NCBI GenBank assembly: GCA_012274445.1
Contig: JAAROD010000004.1
Location: 2,046,001-2,110,000, forward strand
Origin: Sclerotiophoma versabilis
Lineage: Eukaryota > Ascomycota > Dothideomycetes > Pleosporales > Didymellaceae
Direction: 5' to 3'
DNA: 64,000 nucleotides
Shown here piece by piece: positions 1 to 11,250 of the stretch. Position 1 is the first letter of the stretch. Each line of letters begins with the position of its first letter. The notes under the pieces were generated by a model. That model saw only the letters and a program-made list of their open reading frames with translations. It made no database searches and was not told the origin of the DNA. The translations under genes were made by a program, and so were the position numbers.

Positions 1-249
1 GCGGTCGAGGTTGCAGCATCTTGGGTTGCCGTCTTTTGGATTGTGCTGAGCGAACCGAATGCGAAGCTCGTGAATCTTGTCGGTGACGGTCTTCCAGTGT
101 GGGCATGAGGTTTTGTTGTCTTGCTGCACAGGTTTCAAGCTTTCAGGCTCTGGGTGAAAGTGTTCGAAGGTAATGCCATCCTCTTTTTCATAGTTCACAG
201 GAAGTGCAAATTCCTTTAGAGCATTCGGATCTTCGTGAGGGATCTTCAT
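1..249 (-). CDS. Unknown protein, N-terminal part (runs off left edge)
   Basis: An open reading frame starts with ATG at 249-247 and stays open for 83 codons to the window edge, so only the N-terminus is visible. The protein begins MKIPHEDPNALKEF and is hydrophilic, with a Cys-Pro-His-Trp stretch and a Cys-Cys pair near the edge. There is no signal peptide or membrane segment. I do not recognise the family. Support is limited to the uninterrupted frame and ordinary amino-acid composition. An intron or a different start cannot be excluded. Confidence 0.45.
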   Translation of the reverse strand, partial: MKIPHEDPNALKEFALPVNYEKEDGITFEHFHPEPESLKPVQQDNKTSCPHWKTVTDKIHELRIRFAQHNPKDGNPRCCNLDR

Positions 250-675
250 CGTTGTGATTGCAGGCCTTGTGGACGAATGATGGGCAATGCTGTTAGCTTG
301 TTGATGGTGAAGTGAGCAGCAGTGGATTTGCTGGCGTGAAATGCTAGCGTAAAGCTGAGATACAGGTGAGGAAAGTAACAGAAGTGGCGAGCTATAGTGG
401 AACTTTGGAAGAAGAAATTTTGAGGGCCGAAAAGCTCATCGTGAAGGTGAACCAGAGGCGGTGTCACCGCACTATAGTACAAATCATCCGGGTACCTGCA
501 GAACAACAAGCACGCATCACTTAGCATAACTGGGGCCTAATCGTCGAGAAATAAGTTCCAATCTTGGGTCTTCTAGTCTTGGTGTCCTGTATTGGTGCCT
601 GGATCATTGTCGGCACATATCCCATAGCTACAACGCTGGGTGTTCCCTGTGGCAAGCACGCCCTACGCAACTGCC

Positions 676-1310
676 TTATTCCCACTTAAAGAGCCGTCTC
701 AAACCCTCTATTTTCCTCAAAGACTTCCTATGATCTGTTACCTCTTGTATTCCTGATCAAAATAAGGTTAGACTTACATCCTGCGATTTGCGCGCTGCAT
801 TCGCTTGTCCGCTTTGCGATCAGCGTTTGCCCGCCGCACGTTCTTCATGCTGAAGATCATGATCAGAGACTTCGCCCTGTCAGTACGCTTGGGATTCTTG
901 TTGTAGTCTTCGTCGGCAGTGTCTTCGGTGTCTTCCCCAGCTTCGTTTTCTTGGCCAGGCACCTGCGCGCTGCCTTCATGCACCTTCTTGCGGAAAGCCC
1001 AGCTCTTGTAATACGCAGTTGTACCAGGGGCGTTGCGCAGTCCGTCGTCCAAGGTATAATGCCCTGGTTCAGGCTTGGCTATCACAGACTGCTCATCTTT
1101 CGTAAAATCGTCATGCGTGACGGGGCTTGACGTGGGTGGTGTCGTAAAACTTGTAGAGTACATCAAGCGAGCATGCTGGTGGACATCTGCGTAGAACGTA
1201 CCCTTAAGCGGTAGCCATGATGTTGGGCGTTGCGTCAGTGATGTGCTCAGTGAGGAAAAGGTGCCGTTGGCCTGTTGCTTGTAACGCGTGAAGTGGGAGT
1301 TCTTCTGCAT
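676..1310 (-). CDS. Unknown basic protein, probably two exons
   Basis: The ATG is at 1310-1308. A single-exon reading would stop at 774 (178 aa), but that stop lies inside a perfect GTAAGT donor. Removing a 50-bp intron (728-777, ending ATCATAG) joins the frame to a second exon 676-727 and gives 194 aa. Exons: 778-1310 and 676-727. The N-terminal third is rich in Ser, Thr and Gln and could be organellar. The middle is acidic (GEDTEDTADEDY). The C-terminus is strongly basic (KADKRMQRANRRM, then a Lys/Arg/Leu-rich end). I do not recognise a domain. Two-exon model inferred; function unknown. Confidence 0.5.
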
Positions 1311-2550
1311 TCTGGTGCTCGATCAAGAGGAACTTGCGTGTGTGTAAGCGGAAGTAGGATGAAGAACAATCAAGTATACCACATTAGCACGCTAGGCATA
1401 GGTGGTGATGAAAGCGGGTTCAATGAAGGATGCTTTCACTTCGCCACCTCTCGTGAGAAGTGGCGGCCTAGCCACAGCCTTCGCTTGAAGCAGTTCAACA
1501 GCATATACTTTTTTGGGCGCAAACATCCCGCAAAGAACTCTGGGCAGAGACATGATTGATGTGTGAGACTACGGCAACAATCGCAGTGTATTAAATGCAA
1601 TACATATACTTTTCGAGACCATTTAGAATACGCCTGATCGGCCAACTTAACGCTCTTATTGAAAAATTACAGCTAAACGCTATTGGCAGTCAACAGGCGA
1701 ACAGGTGACGAACTTACACTAGACGATGTAGCTTCGCGAGGTAATAACAAGAACGGCGAGGTAACCAGGAGCTGACCGGAGACCCCCAAGGATACAAGAT
1801 TCAAAACTTGTAAGATGGCATAACCTAAATCTGTCATGCTGGTCGAAAGTATGAAACATAAAGAGGCTGCCTCTTGCCCCTGACTTCAAAATCAGCGTTG
1901 GCGTTTGGTTGTTTATGCTTTATTGCCGAAGGTGGAACGCTCGAGGAAGCAGCTTGAGGAACAGCACGTGTATCCAAGGCCTTCACTTCTACCGCATTTC
2001 TTACAGATCCAACTAACATAGATGACTGACGCAACATAAGATGAGCGTGATGAATTCCGCGAGATGCGCTCATCGTTTTTCGAACAAGGCAACATCGTAA
2101 GCCCGAAATCCTTTGCGCCCTGAAATCAAGGTATACTGTCAACAGAGCGTGCTAGGAGGCCGAATAGCACGCAGGCACCTTAAAGACACCTCTGCCGAGC
2201 GCATTATCACCTGTCACTCAGTAGGTGACCCAATGCTCTATTAACGAAAATGTTGGCCAACAGGCTGAAGACCCCGCAGGAAGCTGGAACCTGCACAATG
2301 CGGCTACGTGAGATGCTAACTTGATAAAGTATTCCATCTCCGACAGAACCAGACTCATTCAGTTGTCGAGAGTGAGTGCGGGCTTGCTGCGACATACAAC
2401 TGCTTGTCGGCGGCATGTATCGAGCCTGAGTGCTGGGTATTTTTCGATACGATATAAGATTGCTGATGTGGCGACCACAGCGAGAGCCAGAGAGTGCATT
2501 GCAAGAGCACAGGTACAGCTAAGATCGGTTTTTCGGACCTCGGGCTTTCA
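1311..2550. other. Intergenic stretch without a convincing gene
   Basis: About 1.2 kb between the divergent end of the 676-1310 gene and the 3' end of the glycosyltransferase. Only short, overlapping frames on both strands occur (for example 1834-2142 minus), with no recognisable motif, no good splice signals and no signal peptide. I see no repeat or RNA gene in it. Confidence 0.5.
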
Positions 2551-4020
2551 TTAATGTTGCTGGTCCTTACACCGCTGCTGGTTCGCCCAACGTTTGAAGT
2601 GGTCCTTCCTCCAGCCACTTGTCCAGGTCTGAGGCCTTTTCTCGCCATTAACTTCGACCTCTTCCGACTCGGTGTGCGCACCGAGGCGCATGCTACTGCT
2701 CAAATGACACTTCGTGAAGCCATTCTCATTCCAATTTGGCGCCGCAATCGATGAATACGACCATTGCAGGCAGTACTTGTTGCGGTCGCACGACTCTTTA
2801 CACGCCTCCCACGAATCTTCTCCTCCCGTGGCACGATTGCCATCTGGTTCGCCCTTCTTCTCAAATAAAATGTTCCATCTATTGTTCGTAGACTCGGAAG
2901 ACAGATTGTCCCAGTCATGGCGGGTTTGATTGAGGTCCTCAGGGCCTACGAAACGGTACCATAGATCTGCATAACGCAACGTGTTGTCAATCTTGTGGTC
3001 TTGACCTCGCTCTTTCTCGAATTTGTGAAGGCTACTTCCAATACCAGCGGAAATGTGGTGCATCATGAGAACCGGCTCACACCAAAGCCCTGGGGAGTAT
3101 GAGACGGTGGCTGGATTGAAGCCAGATACGCCAGGCCAGAAGCTCTTCATCTCCAGACTAAGTTCGGTCTTGAGGAAACTCTCAACCAGGTGAATTGCTG
3201 ATGGATAGTCTGGAATCCTAGGGTCCCAATTCTTCCAGTTTTGTACCATGGCCTTCCGATCTTCGAACAAGAGTAGCATTGTCTGGCCGGAAAGTATGAA
3301 GGATGTACCACCGGCCGCGAAGGCGTCTGGGACGTCGGCAATTGGCGGATTAGCAAAGAAATGTTTCAGCTTCGGATCGTACTGGCTCAACCAATCCAGC
3401 AGATTCCCGCGGTCGATGAAAGTCTCCTCATCAGTGAAGACATACCAGTCCCGCTTCGGTCGATATTCCCAGGTGCTCTCCATCGCCCTAAAGATCTTGT
3501 ATTTGGCCAACGTCCTCAAAACTGCCTCCTCTTTCTTTGAGTCCTTCTCCCGAAGGTTGCTCAGCGGGACGCCGTTCCGCGCATACTCCAGTTGTCGCCT
3601 GTACCTCTCCAGCTCGTCGGTCTTAGCCACGTACTTTGCCGGGTACTTTGCCAGAACATCGAAAACTGGAAACGGCCCAATATCCATCATCAAATCTCCC
3701 ATCAGCAACAGCTCTTTGTGATAAGCCCCGTCGAGGTAAAGCAACGCTGGCGCAAGTTTTGTGAATGCATCGGTCGCGGCGGTGGTGATGGTGACGACGA
3801 GGTGGTCGACAGAAACACGGTGTTCGCCGAGGGCTGTAGTCGATTTCGGTCGCTGACTTGGGGGGAGCTCTTCGTCGTCGTAGTACGCCGGCCAGCCCTT
3901 GATCCAGCAGAATGCGTATACGAGCACAAGGAAGATGAGGATGCGAGCCGGGCGCGGCATGAGGTGCTGTTTGTTGGCGAGCATTGTCGCTAGCTGTGGA
4001 TGTGTATCATCTGCTTGCAA
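2551..4020 (-). CDS. Glycosyltransferase family 31-like type II membrane protein with PAN/apple-like C-terminus
   Basis: A 489-aa single-exon protein. After a short N-tail, residues about 25-43 (RILIFLVLVYAFCWIKG) form one membrane segment, so it should be a Golgi-type type II protein. The luminal part resembles fungal Fringe/GT31-like proteins: VDHLVVTITTAATDAF near residue 73, then DWYVFTDEETFID with the acidic metal/nucleotide-sugar motif, then a GGTSFILSG segment, an order typical of this family. The C-terminal 100 residues carry spaced cysteines (EACKESCDRNKYCLQW, later TKCHLSSS) that look like a PAN/apple-type binding module. Methionines at 13 and 21 are alternative starts. The acceptor sugar is unknown. 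Fold assignment is good; enzymatic activity is inferred. Confidence 0.8.
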   Translation of the reverse strand: MQADDTHPQLATMLANKQHLMPRPARILIFLVLVYAFCWIKGWPAYYDDEELPPSQRPKSTTALGEHRVSVDHLVVTITTAATDAFTKLAPALLYLDGAYHKELLLMGDLMMDIGPFPVFDVLAKYPAKYVAKTDELERYRRQLEYARNGVPLSNLREKDSKKEEAVLRTLAKYKIFRAMESTWEYRPKRDWYVFTDEETFIDRGNLLDWLSQYDPKLKHFFANPPIADVPDAFAAGGTSFILSGQTMLLLFEDRKAMVQNWKNWDPRIPDYPSAIHLVESFLKTELSLEMKSFWPGVSGFNPATVSYSPGLWCEPVLMMHHISAGIGSSLHKFEKERGQDHKIDNTLRYADLWYRFVGPEDLNQTRHDWDNLSSESTNNRWNILFEKKGEPDGNRATGGEDSWEACKESCDRNKYCLQWSYSSIAAPNWNENGFTKCHLSSSMRLGAHTESEEVEVNGEKRPQTWTSGWRKDHFKRWANQQRCKDQQH

Positions 4021-4313
4021 GCGACAGAGAGAAGAGTGTTCAGAATCAGTCGATCAGCTTTTAGCGGAGTTGAGACGTCGAGAAGTTCTCAGGAGCTGGT
4101 CAGGGATGGTGCCTGCCGTCCCGGAGCCCCTAACCTACGACTAGACAGCATTCCAGGTGGGGCTTTGCTCGTACCCGTGTTTCAATCAACGCGCGGCGGA
4201 CGCACAAAGACGAGACAAGCCGTCACGGCAATCGAGCTTTAGCGACGATAATTCGGCATGTTTTGTCTGCGCAGCATCGTGCATCCCCATAGCATGAGTC
4301 GTGCATCCTCTGC

Positions 4314-5898
4314 TTGGCGACGCACACTAAGCAACAGCGGGGCGAGACGATCCGGTCGCGATACCGAAACCCGCGGGCAAGAGTACCCACCTCGTTCCTG
4401 GATGCAGGCATAGGGTGTTTCCGTCTCTTTGTGTACTATGAGGAAGTAGATGTTACTGATAACAGTTGCAACGCGTTCGCACAGGCATTGAAAACTACAG
4501 TCAAATCAATCTGCCTCCATGGAGTACCGGACCGAAAAGACAGACGCTCGTGTGTAGTTGCCCCATCGCCTGCTCGCTCTTCAAGGACAAGTGTAGACAG
4601 TAACGACTCCATTATTTCCCAGAATAGTCCGCAATCAAGCAGTTCGATCGAAAATTCCGAAAATTCCCATGACAATCAGCAAGGTGCGCAGCCAGGACCC
4701 AGCCTCCCATCAGATACTATGCATGACTTAGTTCCGGAGCTTCCAGACCCTGATGTACATACAAATACTGCAAGATCTGCCCCGTAGCAGCTTCACCGCT
4801 GCTGAGACCATTGCCACCAATCTACCTGACAACTCAGACCAAAACAATGCGACTTCAAAAACACCAACAATTGCGGCTAAATCATCGCACAACTTTGAGC
4901 TTAGCACAGAGAATTCATCAACTGAGGATATTAACTCAGCTGTACTCAAAAACATAACTGCCAACGAGTTGGGCCCAGAAGATTTGCCAAAGGGCTACTT
5001 GCACCATGTCATTAGTGTAGGAGATGAAAGGCAGTGGCCGCGCATCTTCGCATGCTTACAAACGAAGCAACGCAATCCTCGCCTTGAACTCTTTACCCAA
5101 ATAGATGAAGGCAGTCGACCGAAGTATTTACCCAGTGTTTCTTTTCCTTACCGACTCAGAAGGAAGTTGCGCCGGCCCTTTAATCAGGCTATCTCGCTGG
5201 ATACATCTGAGCTGAGCGAAGTACACGAGGGTGGCGAACGTTTGCGTCTGTTATGCAGATACCTTTTCGTGGTCAACGGTCTCTCTCATTGGCATACCAT
5301 CAATATACATGACAATGAAAATGATATCAGGGATATGTCTGCCTTTATGCGCAAGCACGACGCAAAGCCTGACGCGCACCTATGCAAGCAATGCACTTGG
5401 GTGCGCCGCATCAGGCAACCGAGCAGCGATGGCCCAGAAACCTATCATGCGGAAGGACGCGTTGAGAGCATTGGCGTACGGAATTCGACAGTGCACACCC
5501 ATAAGAGCGTTCTTCAGCGGATAGATCCATCGACCTTGCCACCCTGGGTGCCTTTGACAACAGTACCGTTATAATCCAATCAACCATTTCATGACTCAAG
5601 TTTGGCGTTCACCACTTCAGGTGGGAAGCATCAGTACCGCAAGTCGCCCGCTCTCAGTGCACAAGCTTCTCGCGTCACGCAGACTCTTGGGACAGATGTC
5701 TTGAATTTCAATCAATTATTGAGCGATGCTGAAGCCTCTAGTAGCATTGTTGAAGCCGAAACCACTGGTGGTGGACCTCACATTGGCAACCTCGGGTTCG
5801 TAACTCCTGGAAATAGCCTACCACGTGAGAACGAGCTACACTTTGGCGAAGGTCAAAGATCTTTTGACAGAACTCGTGCAATTCGTAGAGTGTCATAA
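4314..5898 (+). CDS. Uncertain Ser/Asn-rich gene, probably three exons
   Basis: Three adjacent frames (4314-4787, 4753-5574, 5602-5898) look coding by composition and can be joined. A possible first intron is 4684-4774, taking a Ser-rich segment (SSRTSVDSNDSIISQNS) into the next frame. A possible second intron, 5548-5634 ending CATCAG, is phase 0 and removes the TAA at 5572. The central part contains LLCRYLFVVNGLSHWHTI and a CxxC pair (LCKQCTWVRR). I recognise no family and there is no signal peptide. The donors GTGCGC and GTGCCT are weak, so the exact model is doubtful. The first ATG could also lie at 4753. Confidence 0.35.
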
Positions 5899-6762
5899 AC
5901 GAGCGCAACAATTGTAGCGCTATCAGCCAAGGGTATGAAATTGCGATCTTCAAACGATGGGCCAATATTATATCCTTACATACTATCTTTTTCGCGACCT
6001 GTTGCTGCATTCTGGTCCGCAATTGAATCCCAATGGTTTCCTCTTTGTGTCTTTGCAGCATAGTTCAATGCAATTATAGTCTGCAATAGTCTACGAACAC
6101 TTCATCAAAGGTTACAGGCTACCGAGATCAAGCTACATCAGCCACAGACGGACTTCAAGTACGGTTGACGAGACCTTTCGCACGTATTAAAAAGCTTGCA
6201 ATACCGCGGACGAAGAATAGTATGACCGGGCTTAGTCCGAGCTGAATATGATCGTGTGTATACTGCTTTGCGCAGCAATCCATGGAAATCAGAAGTCTCC
6301 AAAGTAAGATCATCACCCGCCTATCATGAAATACTGACATAATCTAGTTTCCAGCAATTCGAGACTCAAAAACCACCAGAAGAACATCAATGGCAGCTCT
6401 AATAATCCCCAGCTTTTTGACTGCGCCCTCCCCTTGGATTTTCGCCTCAATAAAAACATTTACAACCGCAGCGATCCTGTCAATGGCTACAACTACAGCT
6501 GCCTTTTTGCCTTCCTCCCCGCTTCAAGCAACGTAACGTCGAAGCTCTTACAAATCTACATATACCCCATCTTTGAGATCTTTGGCGGTCTTTTGTCCTT
6601 GGTTTCGTCTTACTCTCCTACGACTGCCGCGTTAGCAATGAACCTGTTTCCTGTTGTCCCTGCTGCAAGGACTGTTTCGAAAGCATCAGTTGTGGACCCG
6701 AATCCTATTGTGTATTGTATTATGCAACTCCCGCAGGTGTTATGCCGAGTATTGCATCTAAA
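5899..6762. other. Intergenic stretch
   Basis: About 0.86 kb between convergent genes, the uncertain gene ending at 5898 and the NmrA-like gene ending at 6763. The plus-strand frame 6434-7240 that enters it is mainly the antisense of the NmrA-like gene. I see no gene, repeat or RNA. Confidence 0.5.
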
Positions 6763-7818
6763 TTATTTCTCAACCCAGAAAGTTTCCATATACTGCCGCA
6801 CGCTCATAGGTTTGACCTCAGGACAAAGCCGATTGACCACAGGCCGCAATACCACCTCATCTTCCAGATCGCGGATGTATGCAAGTTTGAATTCCGCCCA
6901 CAACCCGCCCATAAAGTCGTCTTTTGCAAGCCCCTGGATCTTCTTCTCAATATCTGCTTGTTTTACTACTTCGACTCGGAACTTCTTGCCGGTAACGGCT
7001 TCCGCCTGCGCCAGCAGCTCGCCCATGGTAATAGTTTCGCCAACCATGCTCATATCCTCCTCCCAGATAGGTAGACTGAGAGATGCAACGAAGAAGCGAC
7101 CAACATCTCTCAAGGAAGTCATGGTGATTCGTGGCCACGAGCCGTCATCCTTCTGTGGAAGCTCTGCGATAGCGTTCCTGAGTCCGATCAAGAAGGCGCC
7201 CGATCCATCGCTAAGATCTCCCTGCCTTGTTAGACCTTGACAGGCCTCGTCCTCTCCAGCTGCATAACCCTTTTTTGAGATCATCTGTTGCAGCGACGTT
7301 CCTTCGTCTGTCTCAGACGGAGTCGGAAACATTCCAAGACCAATGTAGTTCATAAACGAGCCTTGATTGAACCTAGCACATTCGATCTGGTCTTTCCGTT
7401 TTAAACACTCCTCCCACACGCCTTCGACAGTCCACTTGGTAGAACTGACGTTTTCCCATCCTCTCAGGCCAAAGCCCCATTGAGATGGTGCAAAACGCTT
7501 GCAGCCAGCCTGCACTGCGGCATTGAGCAGGTTAATTTGTATCTGCGCTTGTGTACCATCAATGGCTGGTGTTACCGACACAACTGTATGAACACCCCTC
7601 AAGGCATTTTCCAACGATTCGGAGGAGAAATAGTCGACGGCACGTACTTGAGTGCGTGCACCATTTTTGTCGATTGCGCGAAGCCAGGATGGAATGCGAG
7701 GGCTGCGCGAGAGGATAATTGCGTTCCAGGAGTTCGATTTTTCGGAAGAGAGAAGTGCAGTGACTATAGCCCTACCCAAAGTAGCGGAGGCTCCTCCAGC
7801 AATCGCAAGACTTGGCAT
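6763..7818 (-). CDS. NmrA-like / isoflavone-reductase-like NAD(P)-binding protein
   Basis: A 351-aa single-exon protein. The N-terminus is a Rossmann dinucleotide-binding start (SLAIAGGASATLGRAIVTALL, with the Gly-rich turn degenerate relative to GxxGxxG). It is followed by LENALRGVHTVVSVTPAIDG and the conserved CKRFAPSQWGFG segment characteristic of the NmrA/PCBER family (atypical short-chain dehydrogenases). Length matches the family. These proteins are either NAD(P)H-dependent reductases of aromatic or phenylpropanoid-like substrates or redox-sensing regulators, and sequence alone does not separate the two. No catalytic Lys in the strict PCBER context is evident. Cytosolic: no signal peptide. 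Neighbours give no pathway hint. Confidence 0.85.
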   Translation of the reverse strand: MPSLAIAGGASATLGRAIVTALLSSEKSNSWNAIILSRSPRIPSWLRAIDKNGARTQVRAVDYFSSESLENALRGVHTVVSVTPAIDGTQAQIQINLLNAAVQAGCKRFAPSQWGFGLRGWENVSSTKWTVEGVWEECLKRKDQIECARFNQGSFMNYIGLGMFPTPSETDEGTSLQQMISKKGYAAGEDEACQGLTRQGDLSDGSGAFLIGLRNAIAELPQKDDGSWPRITMTSLRDVGRFFVASLSLPIWEEDMSMVGETITMGELLAQAEAVTGKKFRVEVVKQADIEKKIQGLAKDDFMGGLWAEFKLAYIRDLEDEVVLRPVVNRLCPEVKPMSVRQYMETFWVEK

Positions 7819-9549
7819 GGTTTGGTAGGTTTTGCTTTATTGAGTGAAACCTGAAGTACTCAAACCTGGTCTTAGCTGAGCAGGTAGGGGGTTATAATGC
7901 CAGCAAAGATGCTTCTGTCCAGATGTAAATCAGGAGCAGATACTGTAGTGCAGTAAGTCAAGGTAAGCGGGGTCCGCGGATGCCGAACAATAACTTGATA
8001 ATTTCTACGAACCCGCGGGCTCCGCCATCTGTTCAGCATTTCGGACCAAAACTTGGACTTAAAGAAATCAGAATCGTCCGAGACAGCTTACAGCACATTA
8101 TAGTTCAGATCAACAAAGCCATTGATAAAGCGATACTATCATTATGTCTGACTACAGTCGCACCACATAGCGAACCCAGTCAACGATGGCCAGCGCACTA
8201 CCAATCATTCCTCACTATTTATTTGGCGTGTCTGAGAAACCTGTGATAACCGTTTCCGCCTTCCTCACTACCTTCTTTTCACCCCAATCCTACATTTCGT
8301 CCCAATCGTGAACCCCAAATGACCGACCTTTACATCTTTCGGACGAAATCCACACTTACCAACTAAGCAACGCTTTTCTTCTAGTCCCAACCATATCAAT
8401 TTATTTCATGAACGCCACAAGTACCGCCAAGGTAGCCGGAGCATTTCTAAAAGCGCTCTGGTGAAGTAATGTGGGGCATTTGGATCTGATAATGCGACAT
8501 AGGGGCTGCGCATCGTTCAGCGATGTTGGAACAAGTGATTTGATAAAATTCGGGAGTCTTTCCTTGTTACGATTCTTGCTCGTGACGAGAATTTCGCACC
8601 TGCTAGACATTTGGGAGTGTGGAGAGAACGTAAGACGTGGGAAATACAATCAAGCGCTTAGTAACTACCAATCATTAGGAAGATCTATGCTTAAGATGCT
8701 AGGACTAACTTAACAAGCAATAACCTTAGCTCTATAAAAGATTCACAATGAATTTGTAGCGACTTTGCAACGACTTAAGGCTAGGTGAAGAGTAGATGGA
8801 TCACGTAAATTTACAAGGTGTCGTTTATCTTCGAATGCAAACGATATGCGGTCACAGTAGATACAGGCGTTGAAACACAGGTAAGTTACATTCAATAAAT
8901 GTTCAAACATCACAGGTTGTTAGTTGGGTGTTGTGATCGTGGAAGTGTCTCAATAATTTAGAAGGATCGATTGCCGCTTTACAAAACGAGAATACCGAAT
9001 CTTCTGCAGAAACTCTTTTGCACCTGCACATTTTTCTTGGCGGCATTTTTGCCTTGTCCTCCATAGCCTTCCTCCGACTGAAATTTGTTAGCCAATCTCG
9101 AACCCAGAGGTGAGATCAAGCTTGAAGGATAAGACCATTGGGTCGCCTGAGGTCAGGTTGTCAACACTAATGCACATTCACACTGATATCTAGAATACAA
9201 CGGCCGGCGGTCCCCTAAATTTGGGATTGTTTGGAGTAAATTTGCCAGAAATGACTCAGCCCGGAGACGAGCGTAGCTTTGGAAGACACTCAACTAGACT
9301 AGCAGGGAAGCTTGGAGCCGCGGGCGAATGTCAGATGAGGATCGATAAGTATTGCTGACTGAGATTGAGTGAGTTGGTGAGATACTGTTGATGCTTAAAC
9401 TCTACCTCATGCCGCCGTGATACGTTGCGGGTACATAATGCCGAGGAGGTGGTGATGTCGCTGTTACTGTGTGGAAGCCAAGAACACAAAACTGGTATGG
9501 AATGCTGTGTGATGCGTAAGGGTTAGAGATAAGAGAGATATCGCAGCCT
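7819..9549. other. Gene-poor 1.7-kb intergenic stretch
   Basis: Holds only short overlapping frames (for example 7980-8246 plus, 88 codons) without motifs. It includes the promoter side of the NmrA-like gene and the 3' flank of the 9550-11250 gene. I see no repeat, RNA gene or transposon signature here. Confidence 0.45.
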
Positions 9550-11250
9550 CTAGCGACGAGCTACAAATGCAACTACATCAATTAGTGCGCCTGCAGCGGT
9601 GGCGGCAACGCGAGGCCAGGGTACAGACGAGAGGGCGAACCAACATGCAGAGATGGTGTTCCAGATGAGCGAGGTATTGGTAAAATCCTGAGTATATCTG
9701 AGATCTGGAGACGATCCACTTATTACGTAAGTTGGGTTCCTCATAAGTGGCTTGAAACCTTCTAGCACTGATGCAGAGCGGTCGTAGTGTGCCTGTAGAT
9801 TTGTGTAGCTGGTAGCCTTATCGTCATTTTGAGATTCGGGTTCAGAAGTAATGATGTGAGTGGCTTCAGCACTAACTTTACTGAGCCACACTGTAGCTTG
9901 GGCCTTTTTGGTGAACTCAATAGGACAACGCGCTGTATTTTGGACACTGATATGGTTCTCGCTGATGTGAGGATTTGCGGTTGTGCCGGCTGCAGACTTG
10001 ATCACTTCCGAAATCTCACTAAGAGTGATCTTCTCCAGTTCAAAATCAGAAACTTGAATCTTCTTAACAATTTTGACGAGGCTGTGAGTTGTTATGCTGA
10101 CTGACATGACATGAGCCACGGAGCCATAACAGATACATCTCTCATCGGTCATATATGATGAACCGGCGTGAAATTCATAAGCTTTTTCATCGGTGTTGCT
10201 ACGGGTAGATGAGCCCGTTAATGTGTAGGACTTGGGCATATCTAAGATTCGGTCAGACAATGGCTTGCCGGTTACTTCTTGCATGTACTCACCAGTCTGA
10301 TCATGGCGAAATTCCTCTGTGACAGAACTGTTCTTCTCTAAAGTAGCGACCAGTACAGGCTCAGAGAATTCAGTTGGTCCCAGATCACTAGACTCAGTGA
10401 GCTTGTTGATATGGATGCGCTCCATGTTGCTTGCAGCACCGCTTAAGATGTCTTCCACATCAAGGTCGTCAACGATATGGCTGAATTCAGCAAATCCATG
10501 CGACATATCTATCTCCATAGCTTTGATGCTATGACTGGATAGATCAATGACACCGGTGATTGGGTCGTACTTCGCTATGTCAGTAGAAAGTCGATCATCT
10601 ATCTCAACGGTGTCGCTTACTCCTTTAACCTCATCTTTACACTGAGTAGCTTGCACCATGGAAGGTGGACCAGGCGGAGTACTTGCCTTGTCTCGTTCCT
10701 CTTTGGAGTGACTGTCATACACCAATGTCGGTGACAGAAGTGAAGGGAATAAGAAACCGCCTTCCTTGACATACTCACCCTTACTGTCCTGCTCCCAAGT
10801 CATCGACAACTTGAGAGGAGATGGCTTCATCATCATGGGAAATTTCGTGTTGGCTCCCATGTGCAGCTTAGTCGCAATCCAATTGGCATTGTAACTTGTG
10901 CGCTGGTGTGGATAAGGGTACCCATTTTCGTGACTCAATTCTACGTAGGCGGGACGGCGTTCGTTGTAGAACCAGAGCTCAGTCATTTTCTCTGAATAAT
11001 TCGGCCGACATTCGGGGTCGACATCGTCATAATCAACACCGGACTTGCTCGGGGCTGGTGCAGTGAACTGCGTGACCTTGCATCTGTCCTCAACGGCAGG
11101 CTTCCACTGCAGCGGGGCGAGATTCTCGACATTAGGCGCTGATATTGAGAACTCGGCAGCGGTCTTGTGTACTTCAGTATCGATGTCATCGTCACTGTCA
11201 TCATCGTCCCAGTTGCTGCCCGTAGCGGAGATGTACATGTAGGTAGCCAT
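9550..11250 (-). CDS. Large orphan protein, acidic N-terminus, hydrophobic C-terminus
   Basis: A 566-aa single-exon frame with an ATG in ordinary context. The N-terminus has an Asp run (NWDDDDSDDDIDTE). A Tyr/Pro-rich block follows (ENGYPYPHQRTSYNANWIATKLHMG), then a long Ser/Thr/Glu-rich middle without domains. The last 45 residues are hydrophobic (WNTISACWFALSSVPWPR, then AATAAGALIDVVAFVARR) and could be a membrane tail or hairpin. There is no N-terminal signal peptide. I do not recognise the family. The long frame and non-random composition argue for a real gene. A C-terminal tail anchor is inference. Confidence 0.65.
   Translation of the reverse strand: MATYMYISATGSNWDDDDSDDDIDTEVHKTAAEFSISAPNVENLAPLQWKPAVEDRCKVTQFTAPAPSKSGVDYDDVDPECRPNYSEKMTELWFYNERRPAYVELSHENGYPYPHQRTSYNANWIATKLHMGANTKFPMMMKPSPLKLSMTWEQDSKGEYVKEGGFLFPSLLSPTLVYDSHSKEERDKASTPPGPPSMVQATQCKDEVKGVSDTVEIDDRLSTDIAKYDPITGVIDLSSHSIKAMEIDMSHGFAEFSHIVDDLDVEDILSGAASNMERIHINKLTESSDLGPTEFSEPVLVATLEKNSSVTEEFRHDQTGEYMQEVTGKPLSDRILDMPKSYTLTGSSTRSNTDEKAYEFHAGSSYMTDERCICYGSVAHVMSVSITTHSLVKIVKKIQVSDFELEKITLSEISEVIKSAAGTTANPHISENHISVQNTARCPIEFTKKAQATVWLSKVSAEATHIITSEPESQNDDKATSYTNLQAHYDRSASVLEGFKPLMRNPTYVISGSSPDLRYTQDFTNTSLIWNTISACWFALSSVPWPRVAATAAGALIDVVAFVARR

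Noticed and set aside
4684..4787. Alternative intron 4684-4787 joining the frames of the 4314 gene
   Set aside because: The length gives the wrong reading frame for the downstream exon; the intron 4684-4774 fits the frame instead, though its sites are weak.
6434..7240. 268-codon plus-strand frame
   Set aside because: Mostly antisense to the NmrA-like reductase, with no recognisable motif.
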